Source: Styela clava
Lineage: Eukaryota > Chordata > Ascidiacea > Stolidobranchia > Styelidae
DNA: 64,000 nucleotides
NCBI RefSeq assembly: GCF_964204865.1
Contig: NC_135263.1
Span: forward strand, 13,809,426-13,873,425
Direction of reading: 5' to 3'
Shown: positions 1-12,021 of the stretch, in pieces
Layout of the letters: every line of letters begins with the position of its first letter
How positions within the stretch are numbered: position 1 is the first letter of the stretch
Program-made: the position numbers and the translations under genes
Notes under the pieces: generated by a model
The model's input: only the letters and a program-made list of their open reading frames with translations
Told to the model about the DNA's origin: nothing
Databases searched by the model: none

Positions 1-1191
1 ATGAAATGAATTTATTAGTATTTTCTGGTTGATTTTGCTTGAAATTTTCCGCAAAGGTGAGGTGAAATCCACGATATCATCTTCGAGCAAGACCGATGCC
101 AACTTCACGTCCCGATGATATTTAACGGCCATTCTAGTTGACTGCGGTGGCTCTACTGAGAGAAATAAATCTGAAGTAGCCAAGAAAGGCGCAAGTTCTT
201 CAATGCAAATTTTTTTCTCCAAAATAACGCTTTGTGTGTCATTGTATATATCTTGTGGAACAATAAGACTGTTATCACAATTTTTCCATTTTTCTGTTGC
301 AATTGATGTACGTTTTGTGATTACGTTGCCACCAACATATTGTTTTGCGCATTGGCTGTAACGATGCATGAGTTTACCTTCAAGTATGTTTACTTTTCAA
401 TCTTCAATATCTCTCAACCTAGAAGCAATAAAATGCCGATCTTGATAAAGAGATTTAGTATCTATGAAATATCTCCAGAGAATTTGAAACTTCTTTCTTG
501 GACATTCCATGAATGAATATTCTTCTGAAATTCGTACCAAGGTGAAGGTTGGTGCGCTTGCATTCAAAGTACAATTGCTATGAAAATAAATAGACAGATC
601 CAACGAGTTATTTTTCTTTGAAAAACCATTTGAGTATTCATTTATATGCAGAGGATTTAAGTTTGTGGATTCAGCAATGATATGTATTCCTATTTTATTA
701 CAATCAGATTTTCTGCATTTTTGACATTGTTCAATACTGAAAGCGTCATCGTGACGTCTGAATCCTTCAGTATCTAACGTAAACGCCTGAACTAGGCTTG
801 AAACCATCTTTATTTTTCCTCCGATAATTTTATCACCGATAGCTTTTAACAATATTGAAACTATTCGACCAGTATTATATTGACTTCCTTGTTGTGGTTT
901 TCTCCAATTGTCTTCTTCGTCGCGAATTTTTATAACTTCGTCTGATTTTTGAAATATCACAAGATCCCCGTTTTCAGCATTTTTTCGATGCCAGTAATTT
1001 TTAGGCAGGAAATACGTTTCTGACTTTTTGTCTTCAACTCTTTTAATATAAATTCGGGGTTTTGCATCACTAACTTGCTCTACGACCGCGGCAAAATATT
1101 CTGTGTTTATATTTTCTGATAAATGAACTTTTCTACATTCAGATCCATACATGCATGCTCTAAAAGTGGTATAATCTCGGCATGTATTCAT
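1..1191 (-). pseudogene. CCCH-RNB family gene, 5' part, with an internal nonsense codon; runs off the window edge
   Basis: This is the N-terminal half of a CCCH-zinc-finger/RNB protein, almost identical to the intact copy at 31347-33617. Translation starts at the ATG at 1191, as in the paralogue; the upstream in-frame codon is only a GTG. The CCCH finger (C-x8-C-x5-C-x3-H, residues 4-23), the GDLVIF segment and the RNB signature with HDDA are all present. At 397-399 a TGG Trp codon of the paralogue has become TGA, ending the protein after 264 residues at LRDIED. The reading frame stays open past that stop to the window edge, reaching the TSPLRK motif region, so this single change is the only defect visible here. 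It could be a pseudogene, a truncated product or an allele. The remaining C-terminal coding sequence lies outside the window. Confidence 0.85.
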
Positions 1192-1935
1192 TATCACATT
1201 GCAGTAGAATCAATAGGAAACAGATATTGAGGAAATCAGGGCGATCAAATATCCTAGAATAAGAATCTGTATTTGTGAACATTGACTGATTAGTTTTTAA
1301 CATATAATACAATGAAATAAAATATTAAAACAAAGCGTATAACATATGCCTAAGGAATGATGTTGCGAACGCATTGTTTTAATTTCTGTAAGTTTCGTAT
1401 ATAAGTCAGAGCTGTAGCGATAAATTGAGAACAATAATTACTCTGGAATGTGCCCATTAAATCGTGAAAAAAAAAATCGTGAAAATAAATAATTCTCGTT
1501 TGTGATAACTTTGAAAATCACGGATCCTTAACATTTCCGATTATTGTCGATTGTTTGATCCTATATTTTCGACAAACAAGACGATGAGATTAAAAAATAT
1601 GAAATCATAATATTACTTATCAATGATCTCAGTCTCAAGCTTCATACCTCAACTAGTTGACTGGCCAAAACAAACTGTAATGTTTTTATTTTAAGCTCGA
1701 CTGCAGTAGCTCACAACATGTTTCTACACTGGTGGCGATATTCATTAAATGAATTAACTAATTTACGATATCATTATGGCAAAAGAACTTCAATTAATCG
1801 CTCGCCTTGTAAACATCCCAAATCTTTTACCAATAATACGTTCAGCATGACTACGCGCTCTACAACGACAGTAAAATGTTCTTATGAATAGGCGTAATCA
1901 AACGTACTCAAGCCTAGCCAGGCGTAGCCAAATTT
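1192..1935. repeat. 5' flank of RNB copy 1, duplicated at 33618-34340
   Basis: Noncoding sequence upstream of the RNB copy at the window edge. It is nearly identical to the upstream flank of the intact gene at 31347-33617, down to small indels in the A-runs. The similarity fades near the sequence gcgtagccaaattt. No gene is seen in it. Confidence 0.8.
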
Positions 1936-1987
1936 TAACGCATGCAACCAGTGTAACTATTCCCGAAGATAATTGGCATTTTTATCT

Positions 1988-2350
1988 CTCTTATCTCCAC
2001 ACACGAACTGAGGTTCGAAACAAAGATTATGTACATAAAATGTGATGCTGATCTTGTAAAGCACGATCAGGTGTCAAAATTTTGCAATGATCAGGCTTGA
2101 ACACAAGTACGATGTAGCAGTTTCTGGACCCAGGAATCGATTCATCGATGCAAAATTGATGCACTCATGCGCCTCATAGCCAAGTACTGCGTGTTTTTTT
2201 GTCTTTATTTGTTTTTTTTAGAGAACGTAAAATCAATCAGGACGATTTTTGAAAATAATGAATAGTGAAAGTATGACATATTATTTTAATGCTAAATAAA
2301 CTCACTGGAACAATATATAGGCAACTCCAATCAATTACAATAAAATATAT
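1988..2350. repeat. Dispersed repeat, second copy at about 29935-30270
   Basis: About 350 bp starting near ctgaggttcgaa recur in direct orientation at about 29940-30270 with a few substitutions and small indels. No coding capacity is evident. The stretch from here to about 2900 holds nothing recognisable. Confidence 0.7.
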
Positions 2351-2899
2351 TGACAATGGACCTTTCCCCGACCTTTGACCTCCGAATTTTTTTTCCTATA
2401 CTTTACGATTGCGAAATTTTCGAGGCTATTTCAAGAGTGCTTTTGCGAGCTGGCGCCTGTAACATGGGGTATGTGTTTTAAACCATCATTATGATTCATC
2501 GCATGCAACAATTTGTTTTTAAAAGTACCGGTAAAGAATTTTAGACCAGTCTATCACAGCTATTTCTATACTAATATTTTATTACTGTAATTAAATTAAA
2601 ACTCCTAGAAAGACAGAGTGATCATTGAATTATCTTATTTATGTTTAAGTTTCCGAAACACAACTGAAAACTAAAGAATAGAGTTCAAAAACGCGAAAAA
2701 GAGGTAATGTTTACAAACACGCTTGAAAATCTGTCTGAGTGATAAAAGTGTCTGAGCGGATGCGAAAAGTTAAAAATCGTAGGAATCAAATTTGTTTCTC
2801 TGTGGAAAATAATCTGAAAATGAAATTTTGATTTAATATTGACTGGTATGAAACTATTTTTAAAAACTTATGAAAGTTTTTTATTCACGAAATTATTAT

Positions 2900-4019
2900 T
2901 TGTGACTTAAGAATAATTAATATTTGTTTTCCCGGTTTTGATTCGAGTTGGAATTAATTTTGGATTCTGTTTTATGATGTCACTATATACTAATCAAAAA
3001 CAGCACCCTTTAATATTCTTGATGACTCCGAACGTCATTTTCATCAGATGGTACATTTCCGGTTGATACCAAATAAATAAAGGAGAATATCGGTCAGAGA
3101 TTTATCAATCGAAAGTTAGGGGTTCCCCCAAAACAACGCTCTTACTTCATAGTGACACCTTGTGTCCCATCACTAATTAATTAACAACTCGCTAATTATA
3201 GCTATGATGAATGCACATGCGAAAATTGGAGCAGATTCAACTACGCCTTCGTGAGATATCGCCTGCATCTAACAGACAGACAGACAAACAGACAGACAAA
3301 TACCTATCAACATACTTACCGATCTGAAGATCGATAAGTAAAATGTAATGTGTGCATGTTTCTACGAGCTTCGAGTCCCTTCTTTATTTCCGTGGCTAAT
3401 AAGAAAGATGTAAACACTTACGTAACAATCTAAAGTTTTGCTAACACTTCTGTCCCAAAGCTATTAAAAGCTGAATATTAAGGTCAATATGCAAAACGTT
3501 TCACATAGTTAAAACATTAAACTCCCAATTTAAATATCTGAACACAAAATGATATCGTTGTATACTGAGACTCATTTAATCTCATTGTTAATTTTATATG
3601 TGTTCAAATGAATGCTTGTATGCTCGTTTCAGCGTCGTGTATATCTTTGGAATTTTCATGAATTCTTTATTTGCTGCTAGATCAATTAAGTGAATGATAT
3701 GCATTACAATATGTCTGTTTTAACAAGATCTACAGGCATATTAAAAATAGGAACGTATCTTCTGAAAATAAACATTATCAATCACATGAAAAAAAGTATT
3801 TTTTTTCAATAAACTTTTTAATATTTTTTCTAAAGCATAAATATACAGTTACAGATGAAAAATCTATCAAATTAATCGTAATGGAATCCATTAATACATA
3901 TGTACATAAAAAGCACTATGTTTATGAGATACATGTTTTTACGTTTATAGAAGCGCTAAACTAATGCATGTATGTTGGTAACCAACAACGCTAAAAAACT
4001 TGATACACGATACAAAAGC
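2900..4019. repeat. 3' flank of RNB copy 2, inverted duplicate of about 28503-29400
   Basis: The sequence downstream of the RNB gene at 4020-6173 matches, in reverse orientation, the sequence downstream of the RNB pseudogene at 26312-28502; for example the stretch around aggaacgtatcttctga near 3750 matches tcagaagatacgttcct near 28768. The duplication therefore took the gene with its 3' flank and inverted it. A short GACA-type microsatellite lies at about 3275-3300. No gene is seen. Confidence 0.75.
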
Positions 4020-6173
4020 TTAAGACCGTTCAATTTCAATTTCAGGCTGATGGCACTGTGGAATCTGTATAACTTCCACAGAAAAATATTGGCTTTCACA
4101 TGACTCATCCTGTGATAAAGTGCAAACCGAGAATAAAACTTTATCATTTGCAAACTCTTTCACCACTGCATGAGCTACCCAAACGTACTGTATAGTACCA
4201 CACTCTGATATATCTTGTCGAATGCAAAGTAAATCGCCTACATCGAACGGCTTCAAAGATATAAAGGATCCTCCCGAATAAAACTTTGAATCCCAGCTCA
4301 CTTGAACATTTTGCAGTCGTAAAATCGAAGGTTTTCGTCCGTTTGTAAGGGCTCTATTCAAAAATTCAATCTTTTCCATGATACCAAGAGCATTAGTGTC
4401 TGTTCTATTTGACATAAATGCCAGTTCGGGATTTTTTATGTGAGTCAAGCACAAATGACAATTCGCCCCGATACTGATCAATCTTAAGCTGAGTTCGTCG
4501 TTTTTTCCAACGTCATATTTTGACACTTGTAGTTTCAGTCTGAAATTGGATGCTACGGTGAACAATGTATCACTTCCGTTATTATTATACGGATATAGGA
4601 TTGATTCTGGTTGAGACTTTTGACCTTCAAAAAATTGTTTGATTTTCTCCGAAAATTTTTCATTTTCCCAATCCTCTAATATTTCGTCAATGTTGTTGCG
4701 ATTCAAATTCACGTATTTCTGATTGAAGTAACTATCGGGACTACAGTTAACATCATTAAGAAATACAATAGTTTTTCCATTTTCAGCTTTGACTTTCATG
4801 TTGTAGTGAAGTTCGCCATAACGAATTTTCTTAGTTGGTTTCGAGTTAAACAGATTATGTTTTACGTTATTAAAAATATATGAGACTGAAAAATCAATTG
4901 CACCAACATTTGTTATCACAGCGTCAGCCAAGTGTGGAGTTTTGTAACGATCACAAATCAGACCAAGCAAATCATCTCGTGAGTACAGAAATGATCTCGG
5001 CGAAAAAATAGAATTTATTAGTATTTGCTGGTTGATTTTGCTTAAACCTTTTCGCAACGGTGAGGTGAAATCTACGATATCATCTTCGAGCAAGTCTGAT
5101 GCTAACTTCACGTCTCGATGATATTTAACGACCATTATAGTTGACTGCGGTGGCTCTATAGAGAGAAATAAATCTGAAGTAGCCAAAAAAGGCGCAAGTT
5201 TCCCGACGCAAATATTTTTCTTTGAAATAACGCTTTGTGATTCATGGTATATATCTTGTGGAACAATAAGACTGTTATCACAATTTTTCCATTTATCTGT
5301 TGCAATAGCTGTACGTTTTGTGATTACGTTGCCACCAACATATTTTTTTGCACATTGGTTGTAACGATGCATGAGTTTACCTACAAGCATGTTTACTTTC
5401 CAATCTTCAATATCTCTCAACCTGGAAGCAATAAAATGTCGATCCCGATGAAGAGATTTAGTATTCATAAAATAGCTCCAGAGAATTCCAAACTCTTTTT
5501 TCGGAAATTTCCTGAATGAATATTCTTCCGAAATTTGTACTAGAGTAAATGTTGGCTCTCCTGCGCTTTGAGAACAAGTAGTATGAAAATAAATCGACAG
5601 AGCCAAACAAATATTTTTCTTTGAAAAACCAATTGAATGACCAACTTTGTATATGGGATGTCTGCATGTAAAATCAGCAATGATATGTATTCCTATTTTA
5701 GTACACTTTTCTTTGTTTTCTTTTCTTTGTTGACATATTTCAATACTAACAGCGTCATCGTGGCGTCTGGTTCCTTCGGTGTCTAAGGTAAAGACTTGCA
5801 CAATATGTTGATTAACTTTGAAATTTACTATGAACTCATGACCACACGATTTTGACAATATTGTAATTATCCTACCAATATTATATTGGCTCCGATGTTT
5901 TGTTGCTGATTTTTGAAATATCACAAGATCTCCTTTATCAGCATCCAATCTATGCCAGGAAGTATTTGGAAGAAAATACGTTTCTGATCTGTCGTCGCTA
6001 ATTCTTTTAATAAGAATAATACGATCAACAACTTTTTCCACCGTGGCGGTAAAAATTTCTGTAAGCAGTAAATCATTTTGAATCTCTGAATTTTTCGTTG
6101 GATGATCGTTGATACATTCAGATCCAGATTGGCACGTTCCAAACGTTTCGTACACTGTGCATCTCTTCCCCAT
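4020..6173 (-). CDS. CCCH zinc-finger / RNB-domain protein, full length (717 aa)
   Basis: Single-exon gene for a probable RNA-binding protein related to the RNB module of HELZ2/DIS3-like exoribonucleases. It starts at a true ATG at 6173. Visible in order: a CCCH finger (C5, C14, C20, H24); a cold-shock/OB-like segment (about 38-107) with GDLVIF and a later GRI; the RNB domain from about 125. The RNB signature has D131, D139 and D140 but R137 where RNase II/R proteins carry the second Asp. KIGIHIIAD (159-167) matches the family VGVHIADV strand, and SPLRK (371-375) matches the conserved SPIRRY block with its RNA-binding Arg. The C-terminal 330 residues are conserved among the copies and may include an OB/S1-like fold, but I cannot name a domain. 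No helicase motifs are present. It lies head to head with sulfotransferase copy A. The family assignment is from motifs; catalysis is uncertain. Confidence 0.85.
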   Translation of the reverse strand: MGKRCTVYETFGTCQSGSECINDHPTKNSEIQNDLLLTEIFTATVEKVVDRIILIKRISDDRSETYFLPNTSWHRLDADKGDLVIFQKSATKHRSQYNIGRIITILSKSCGHEFIVNFKVNQHIVQVFTLDTEGTRRHDDAVSIEICQQRKENKEKCTKIGIHIIADFTCRHPIYKVGHSIGFSKKNICLALSIYFHTTCSQSAGEPTFTLVQISEEYSFRKFPKKEFGILWSYFMNTKSLHRDRHFIASRLRDIEDWKVNMLVGKLMHRYNQCAKKYVGGNVITKRTAIATDKWKNCDNSLIVPQDIYHESQSVISKKNICVGKLAPFLATSDLFLSIEPPQSTIMVVKYHRDVKLASDLLEDDIVDFTSPLRKGLSKINQQILINSIFSPRSFLYSRDDLLGLICDRYKTPHLADAVITNVGAIDFSVSYIFNNVKHNLFNSKPTKKIRYGELHYNMKVKAENGKTIVFLNDVNCSPDSYFNQKYVNLNRNNIDEILEDWENEKFSEKIKQFFEGQKSQPESILYPYNNNGSDTLFTVASNFRLKLQVSKYDVGKNDELSLRLISIGANCHLCLTHIKNPELAFMSNRTDTNALGIMEKIEFLNRALTNGRKPSILRLQNVQVSWDSKFYSGGSFISLKPFDVGDLLCIRQDISECGTIQYVWVAHAVVKEFANDKVLFSVCTLSQDESCESQYFSVEVIQIPQCHQPEIEIERS

Positions 6174-8380
6174 CTTTACATATTTTTTCAGAAATCTTGT
6201 CCTGCCTTAAATATCTGTAATCTGTATTAATAGAAATTAACTCATATATTAGTTTTCAGCTAACTGTGATTCTCAATATAATAAAATAAAGCCCATACAA
6301 AGTCATACATCATTACGTGTATAACTGGCAATAAGGTTTGATGTTTGCTCGTTTTGAATTTTTTTTTTCAAAATGAAGAATTATTTGTTATTGCTGTTAG
6401 CTTTATTCTCAGACACTAAACAAGTTTATGTTATAGATGGAATGTTGGTTAGATAATTTGAATATATATTCGAGACTCTATTTTAGCATATTAGACTACA
6501 AGATACATGGATTGTTCTCAAGAAATGGGTAGGGCGTAATGTTTTCCCTAGGTACATGCAATTCATCAAAACTTGTTGTTCAATCAAAACTAACTTTTTA
6601 GTCTGATATTATGTCGAAATGCATTTTACTCAGCTGGATATTTTTTAAGTACAAATTACAAAAAGGGGGAACAATGTATTAGAGACTAATGTTGAGACAA
6701 AGCGAAAACTCTCAAGCCTCCCAATATTTCTCAATCACTATAACATCGACCAACTCAAAACTATCTAAAATCAGAAATACACCATATGTTTTTCCTTAAA
6801 ATTGGAACTAGTCATTCCTTGTCTCAATCATCCTCTAAATTCTATTTGATTTGTTGTGCTTGAAAACTCGGTATGTTTGAAAGCAATACTATTCGTTTTG
6901 TTAAATATTAATCAAATAGTACATGCTATGTCGAAATAATATTGCTATCGAATTGTGTTAAATCATAAACCAATTAGGGAACTTGGTTGATCGAGCTTAA
7001 AATGTACTTGATAAATTTGAAAATGAACATAACCATTGTGTTGTATTGATTGTTATCTGGCAACCTTGTTTGATGTTGTTTTCGAGTAACTAAGATACAT
7101 AGACAAAATGTATTTATTTAATAATTCCAATAGCTAGCTACTCGTGGGTGACTTTTTAATGTATTTTCAATTTTCGTGACATTTCGAAATATCAAACATT
7201 AACACTTCCCGTGTTTGGATAATTGACGTCAGCTCTTATATTTAATTTGATTACTTTCCTGACAGTTGTATCCGAAACTACAGTATCGGCTACTACAAAA
7301 ATCTATTTTTGCGATAAACAGTTGTTGAAAGAATTTTCATGTAAAATATATGATAAATTTTACCTAGATGTTGGTATCATGTACGCAAAAATTCGTTAGT
7401 TCGAAGCCACGATTATTTCATTCACTCATTTTGTAACTAGCGCCTCAGATTCTAAACGGCTCTGCCTAACTTGAAGTTACGTTATTTCTAGAAATATAGG
7501 GTAAATGCCCATGTCTTAATTAGGTCATCAAAACGACAAACTTGCCTTTCTTATTCTAACAGATTTTGTATTAATGGCTTAACATTGGAGAAAATCTTGC
7601 ATGAACCTTTTGTGATCTTCAGATAAGGAAGTTCGGATGGAATTATGATTTGGTTATTTTAGTGATAAGTCGAAATTATCGTATGTTGAAACTACTTTTT
7701 CTTTTTTTCTTTTTAATCGCCAGTGACATTAGTGATCAGTAAATATATAAATTAACAGGAATTTCCCTGTTCGTGATTTCACCCAAATTGATTTTCCAAA
7801 TACGAATCTGAAAAATTGGAATTCTGCAATAAATTTTCTGATATTTTCAGAAGTCGCGCAACAAACATGCTCTGCGTCGCTTCATGATGGAGGGTTGGAG
7901 CGCTGAACTTCGTAAAAACGAGGTTAACAAGCACGCAAGTAACTGTGTCTAGCGAATTCTCGGTTTCGTTACATTTGAACCCAAGTACATCTGAACCCAC
8001 GACAATTGCACCTGTATAGTATCGCACCTATGGAAATTGCACTGGATATTTGAACCCAAACTAATCCTAACCCATGGATTTTAGCACCCGCATTTAGATT
8101 GAACGCGCGGATATACGGGTACAAATGTATGGGTTCAAGTGTACGTGGGTTCAAATGTGTTGTCACCGATATCTCTTATGTGCGATTCATAAATTATCTT
8201 ATAAATACATCTTACGCATTGTCGTCGTTGAACAAAACCATTCACTCTCTGATCACTCAGCCTTATTAATTGCAATCGCGAGCCACCCGGGTAGGCCAAT
8301 CAGTTGTTTGACCAGGCGGCTTGCTCTGCTGTACTTTTTGTAGTCTGTGTTTTTGAGATTAGGTCGTGTAACAGTAGTCT
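6174..8380. repeat. 5' flank and intergenic block shared by three loci
   Basis: The first part (about 6174-7230) matches 54960-55925, and from about 6705 onward it also matches 35629-37150. A landmark is the sequence cctcccaatatttctcaatc at 6717, which recurs at 35639 and 55409. The block separates the minus-strand RNB gene from the plus-strand sulfotransferase in each unit. Short apparent reading frames in it are not conserved and look spurious. At 7970-8165 there is a repeat rich in the motif gaacccaa and its complement, also at 36930-37110, that looks like a degraded MITE. Confidence 0.75.
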
Positions 8381-8388
8381 ATGGATAC

Positions 8389-9648
8389 TAGAGATGTACC
8401 GATACCACTTTTGTCGCCGATACCGATACCGATACCAGCTAAAAACGCCGATACCGATACGCCGATACTACAAAAAGGCCGATATTCCGATACCGATACT
8501 ATGTAATTATTACTTAATTAGGTATGCTGTGTAGGGCAGACGGGTTAAAACAATGGTCTTTAAGCGTTGTTCATAGTACACATTATTTCAGATCGAAAAA
8601 AAAGATATATATATCACATAATATGAAATTAATGTTTGGTATCCATATGCTGTAACTGATTAAGATACATTGTACAGTAACGCTAGTAATCTCGGTGTTC
8701 AATTAGAAAACTCATAAGCCGGGATGTCCAATTTGAATTTAATGTTAATATCGCAAGCTTCGAATATCGTTATTCGTGTTTAATTAAAAGAATATCGAAT
8801 ATCACCCACACATTCTAGCGCCGCCGTCCTACGTTCAAATTAAAAGCAATTTACAAATATTTAATTTAGTGGCTAATCGTAATCGTCGACGCAATAAGTC
8901 AAAGCCAACATGAAAGAATATCAATCAGCACCGACAAAAAGAAGGCCCACCGATAACCGTTGAGGATGTTTTTTTACTTCACTATTTTATAATATTTTAC
9001 AATTGCTATCTTATATTTTGAGACAGTCTAGGGCTAGGCGGTCAAGTCAATATATCTATAAAGAAATCGTGTAGTTAAGCAGAATTAAAATTAATACCTG
9101 TGTAGTGGGATAATTGTGTCGGAATTTAGTTTATCGATGTCGACGGACTAAATGACACTCGTACTTGACGACAAACAGTCAGAATTTATACCTGTGCCAA
9201 AAGTCCATGTGCCGTTAATAAGGAAGGACCCCAATTCCACTGTATGATTTAAAACCGGGCGCCTAGTTGCTTTTTGTTATGTGCTGTGTTGATATATTTC
9301 TTCATAAAAACTATGTAATATTAAAAATGTCAATAAAAAAATTTGACAGCGAAAATAGCCAAATTAGTTGAGCTAGTTTAGCTGATAAATAGCTAAAAAC
9401 ACGTGAATCCTATTCTCTCGCAGGGGTGGGGACATGTATGGCTCATAGCTCACGATCTCTCCAGACAAAAATAAATTAAAAAGTAGTATTCCAGCGTATT
9501 TTTTAAAACATTCTGGACCATATCAAAAAGGTAAATATATCGGCAATATCGGCCCTAATCTAACCGATACCGATACATGGCCGATACCAAAAAAATGGCC
9601 GATATTGCCGATACCGATACCCGATACCGATACATCGGTACATCTCTA
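8389..9648. mobile_element. Non-autonomous hAT-like element with perfect 8-bp target duplication
   Basis: The 1260-bp element begins tagagatgtaccgata and ends with the complement, tatcggtacatctcta once allowance is made for a one-base difference. Both ends carry tandem CCGATA-type subterminal repeats. It is flanked by the direct repeat atggatac at 8381-8388 and 9649-9656. The duplicated locus at about 37151-37158 has one uninterrupted atggatac, which is the empty site. No transposase reading frame is visible, so it should depend on a transposase elsewhere. The 8-bp duplication fits the hAT superfamily. Confidence 0.92.
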
Positions 9649-9656
9649 ATGGATAC

Positions 9657-12013
9657 ACGAAATGTTCAAGTTACATGTTGTGAACTACCCGTGTAACAGA
9701 CAATGGAATGAGTGAATTGCCAAAAAATAAACAAACTCGTAGGCCGTAATTGATGTTATCGTATCGGTATTGATGTATTGCGTTAGTCAACAGATACTGT
9801 AATATATTATCAGTACCGGTCCGAGTGTCTTTTAGGTGAAGATACGGGACTCATCAAAAAAGGAATGAATGACTATTAACTTTTAAGATTAGTTTTTCGT
9901 CATTGCAATGCTAGATTGTGTAATCTATATAACAATAGAGCCAATCTTCAAAGGAAAACAAAATATTTTCTCAAAAATCAAATTCTAGACGAAGCTGAAC
10001 CTGGGGACCATCGTAACTCAATAGTACCGGTACCCGGACTGCCCTAGCTTTACCAGGTCCTGTAACAATGACAATTCATGCGTTTTGTGTCAACATAAGA
10101 TGAAATGATAAAGGATTTCGACTCACAGCTGCAGTATTAATTTAATGTACTTTTTACCATTTACAGCAACTCACCTTACCTCCCTAAAGTGCGTCACAGG
10201 TATCGAAAAACCATCGATTTCGCGTCGCTAGATTTTGCCGTCACGCTTGGCGGATTAAAAACCGTCTTCCCATAAATAAAAAAATATTACAGCGAAATTT
10301 TGGATGAAATACCAGATCTCGTAGAAAATTTAGGAATAAATAAACGAAATAGCGAAAAATACGATCTTTATCCCCTGACAATTTCAAAGCAATTGGTCCA
10401 TTAGTTAATGAAAAAAGCGATTTTTTTTATACGGTAACAGAAAGAAGAAAATTCTGACAACAATAACTAAATGATCCATAATTCCACTTCGTGTCCATCA
10501 CCTAATTTTTTTATGAAGTAGGCAAACACAAAGGCAAGATTATATTAACTTGAATCCCCGCTAAGAATATGCCAAACTGTTGACGAGGAAATTTTGGTCT
10601 TGGTAATTTGTGAGCGCTCCAGCGTGTTAATTAAAGAAGATTAGCGAATGTCAATTATTTGAGAAAATGAGAGAAGGAGAAAATATGCGAAAAAAAAATT
10701 CTCTCGAATATATACTATGACTAATGTATGTCAATTTCTCGTTTTACGCTAAAGTTGATGCTTTACAAACACATTAAATGGTAACGGAGTTTAACAGAAC
10801 AGAAGACCCCCTGATTCGGAAAAAATGTCTAAGAAAGCCTCTTTCAACCAGGAAGTTGCTCTTGCCTGGTTTCGGGCTCACCGTTCTAAGTTAACGGCGA
10901 TGTTGCTTATCAATGCTTCAATGTACAATTAAAAATTTATGACAATTTAAAAATTATTTCCACCATCTCTGTTCTTCTGAAAGTTGTGATAATTCCACCA
11001 CGGCAAAATGCGAATATATTGATTCCGACATTGAAAATAAAGTCCAATCTGTAGAAGTCTTGGAATTCCGAGAAAACCTTGAAATCTCTTGCTCTATTGC
11101 AACGGGTATATATATATAATAACATTGAAAGTTTAAAAAAATTTCAATTCAAAAGCCTCAGATACAATTTTCATGCAACAATGACTATAATTTATCCATA
11201 AAGCCATTATCTGGAATGAAAACACAAAACAAAATAATGGAGACTTTTAGAGACTTTTGATTCTAATAAAAAACAACATTTATTTTGAGAAATTATTTGT
11301 AAAACTATTTATAAAGTTTCGCAATAAGGCACTAACCTTTTCGGATAGAACATAATCTTGTTCAAGCATCTTCCAAAAATTTGACATCATGATGAATATA
11401 CTTTGCATCCTAAAAATATTAGAACATTGAAAATATGCTTCAAAATTATCGCCTCGTCTGCGCTGTAAACCTCATGGTTACAACGACTTGAAACATACAG
11501 CAGTAACATAAGATATTCGAATTATTTCTGTGTCGTAATTAAATTGAGTAGTTGGCAAGCAGGCCAAGCTTCGCTACTCAGCAGGTGAACTAGTCAAAAC
11601 AAACTATAAAATATTTGACTTTGAGCTCTTTCGCAGTTTCTCACAACATGTTTGTACACTGATGACGACTTTATTCGAATTAACTAATGTACGATATCAG
11701 TAACATATAATATTTGTAATGAATCACATGTCGTGTGAGCTTCCGGTAATCTGCCGTTAAGTCCGCTAACACACGTGAAGGCTCAAGCTGTAGACCGGTA
11801 ATCAAATAGAACAGCAAAAGGTTGGCGACGTCAGGGTACAAAACGACGGTCATTGTTGTTTTCTCTCATATATATGTAATGTTAAACTGAAAGCACAATA
11901 GAGTTATATTTTAAACGCTAAAAAAAATATGAGCCCAAAATATAGAAGTTTCAGAAGATTAATTTAAATATACATTATGTGTATGATAGAAGTGTTGGGT
12001 GGATGTGTGTAGA
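9657..12013. repeat. Intergenic block collinear with 37159-39451
   Basis: Noncoding sequence between the hAT insertion and the next transposon, collinear with the second unit with scattered substitutions and short indels. I see no conserved reading frame in it. It may hold the sulfotransferase promoter or 5' untranslated exons, but no element can be named. Confidence 0.7.
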
Positions 12014-12021
12014 CTGTAGAT

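Noticed and set aside
3275..3305. CRISPR-like array of GACA repeats
   Set aside because: A simple microsatellite; the genome is eukaryotic and there are no spacers.
7779..8534. Several short overlapping frames
   Set aside because: They fall in repeat and transposon sequence, and are built from the gaacccaa and CCGATA repeats.
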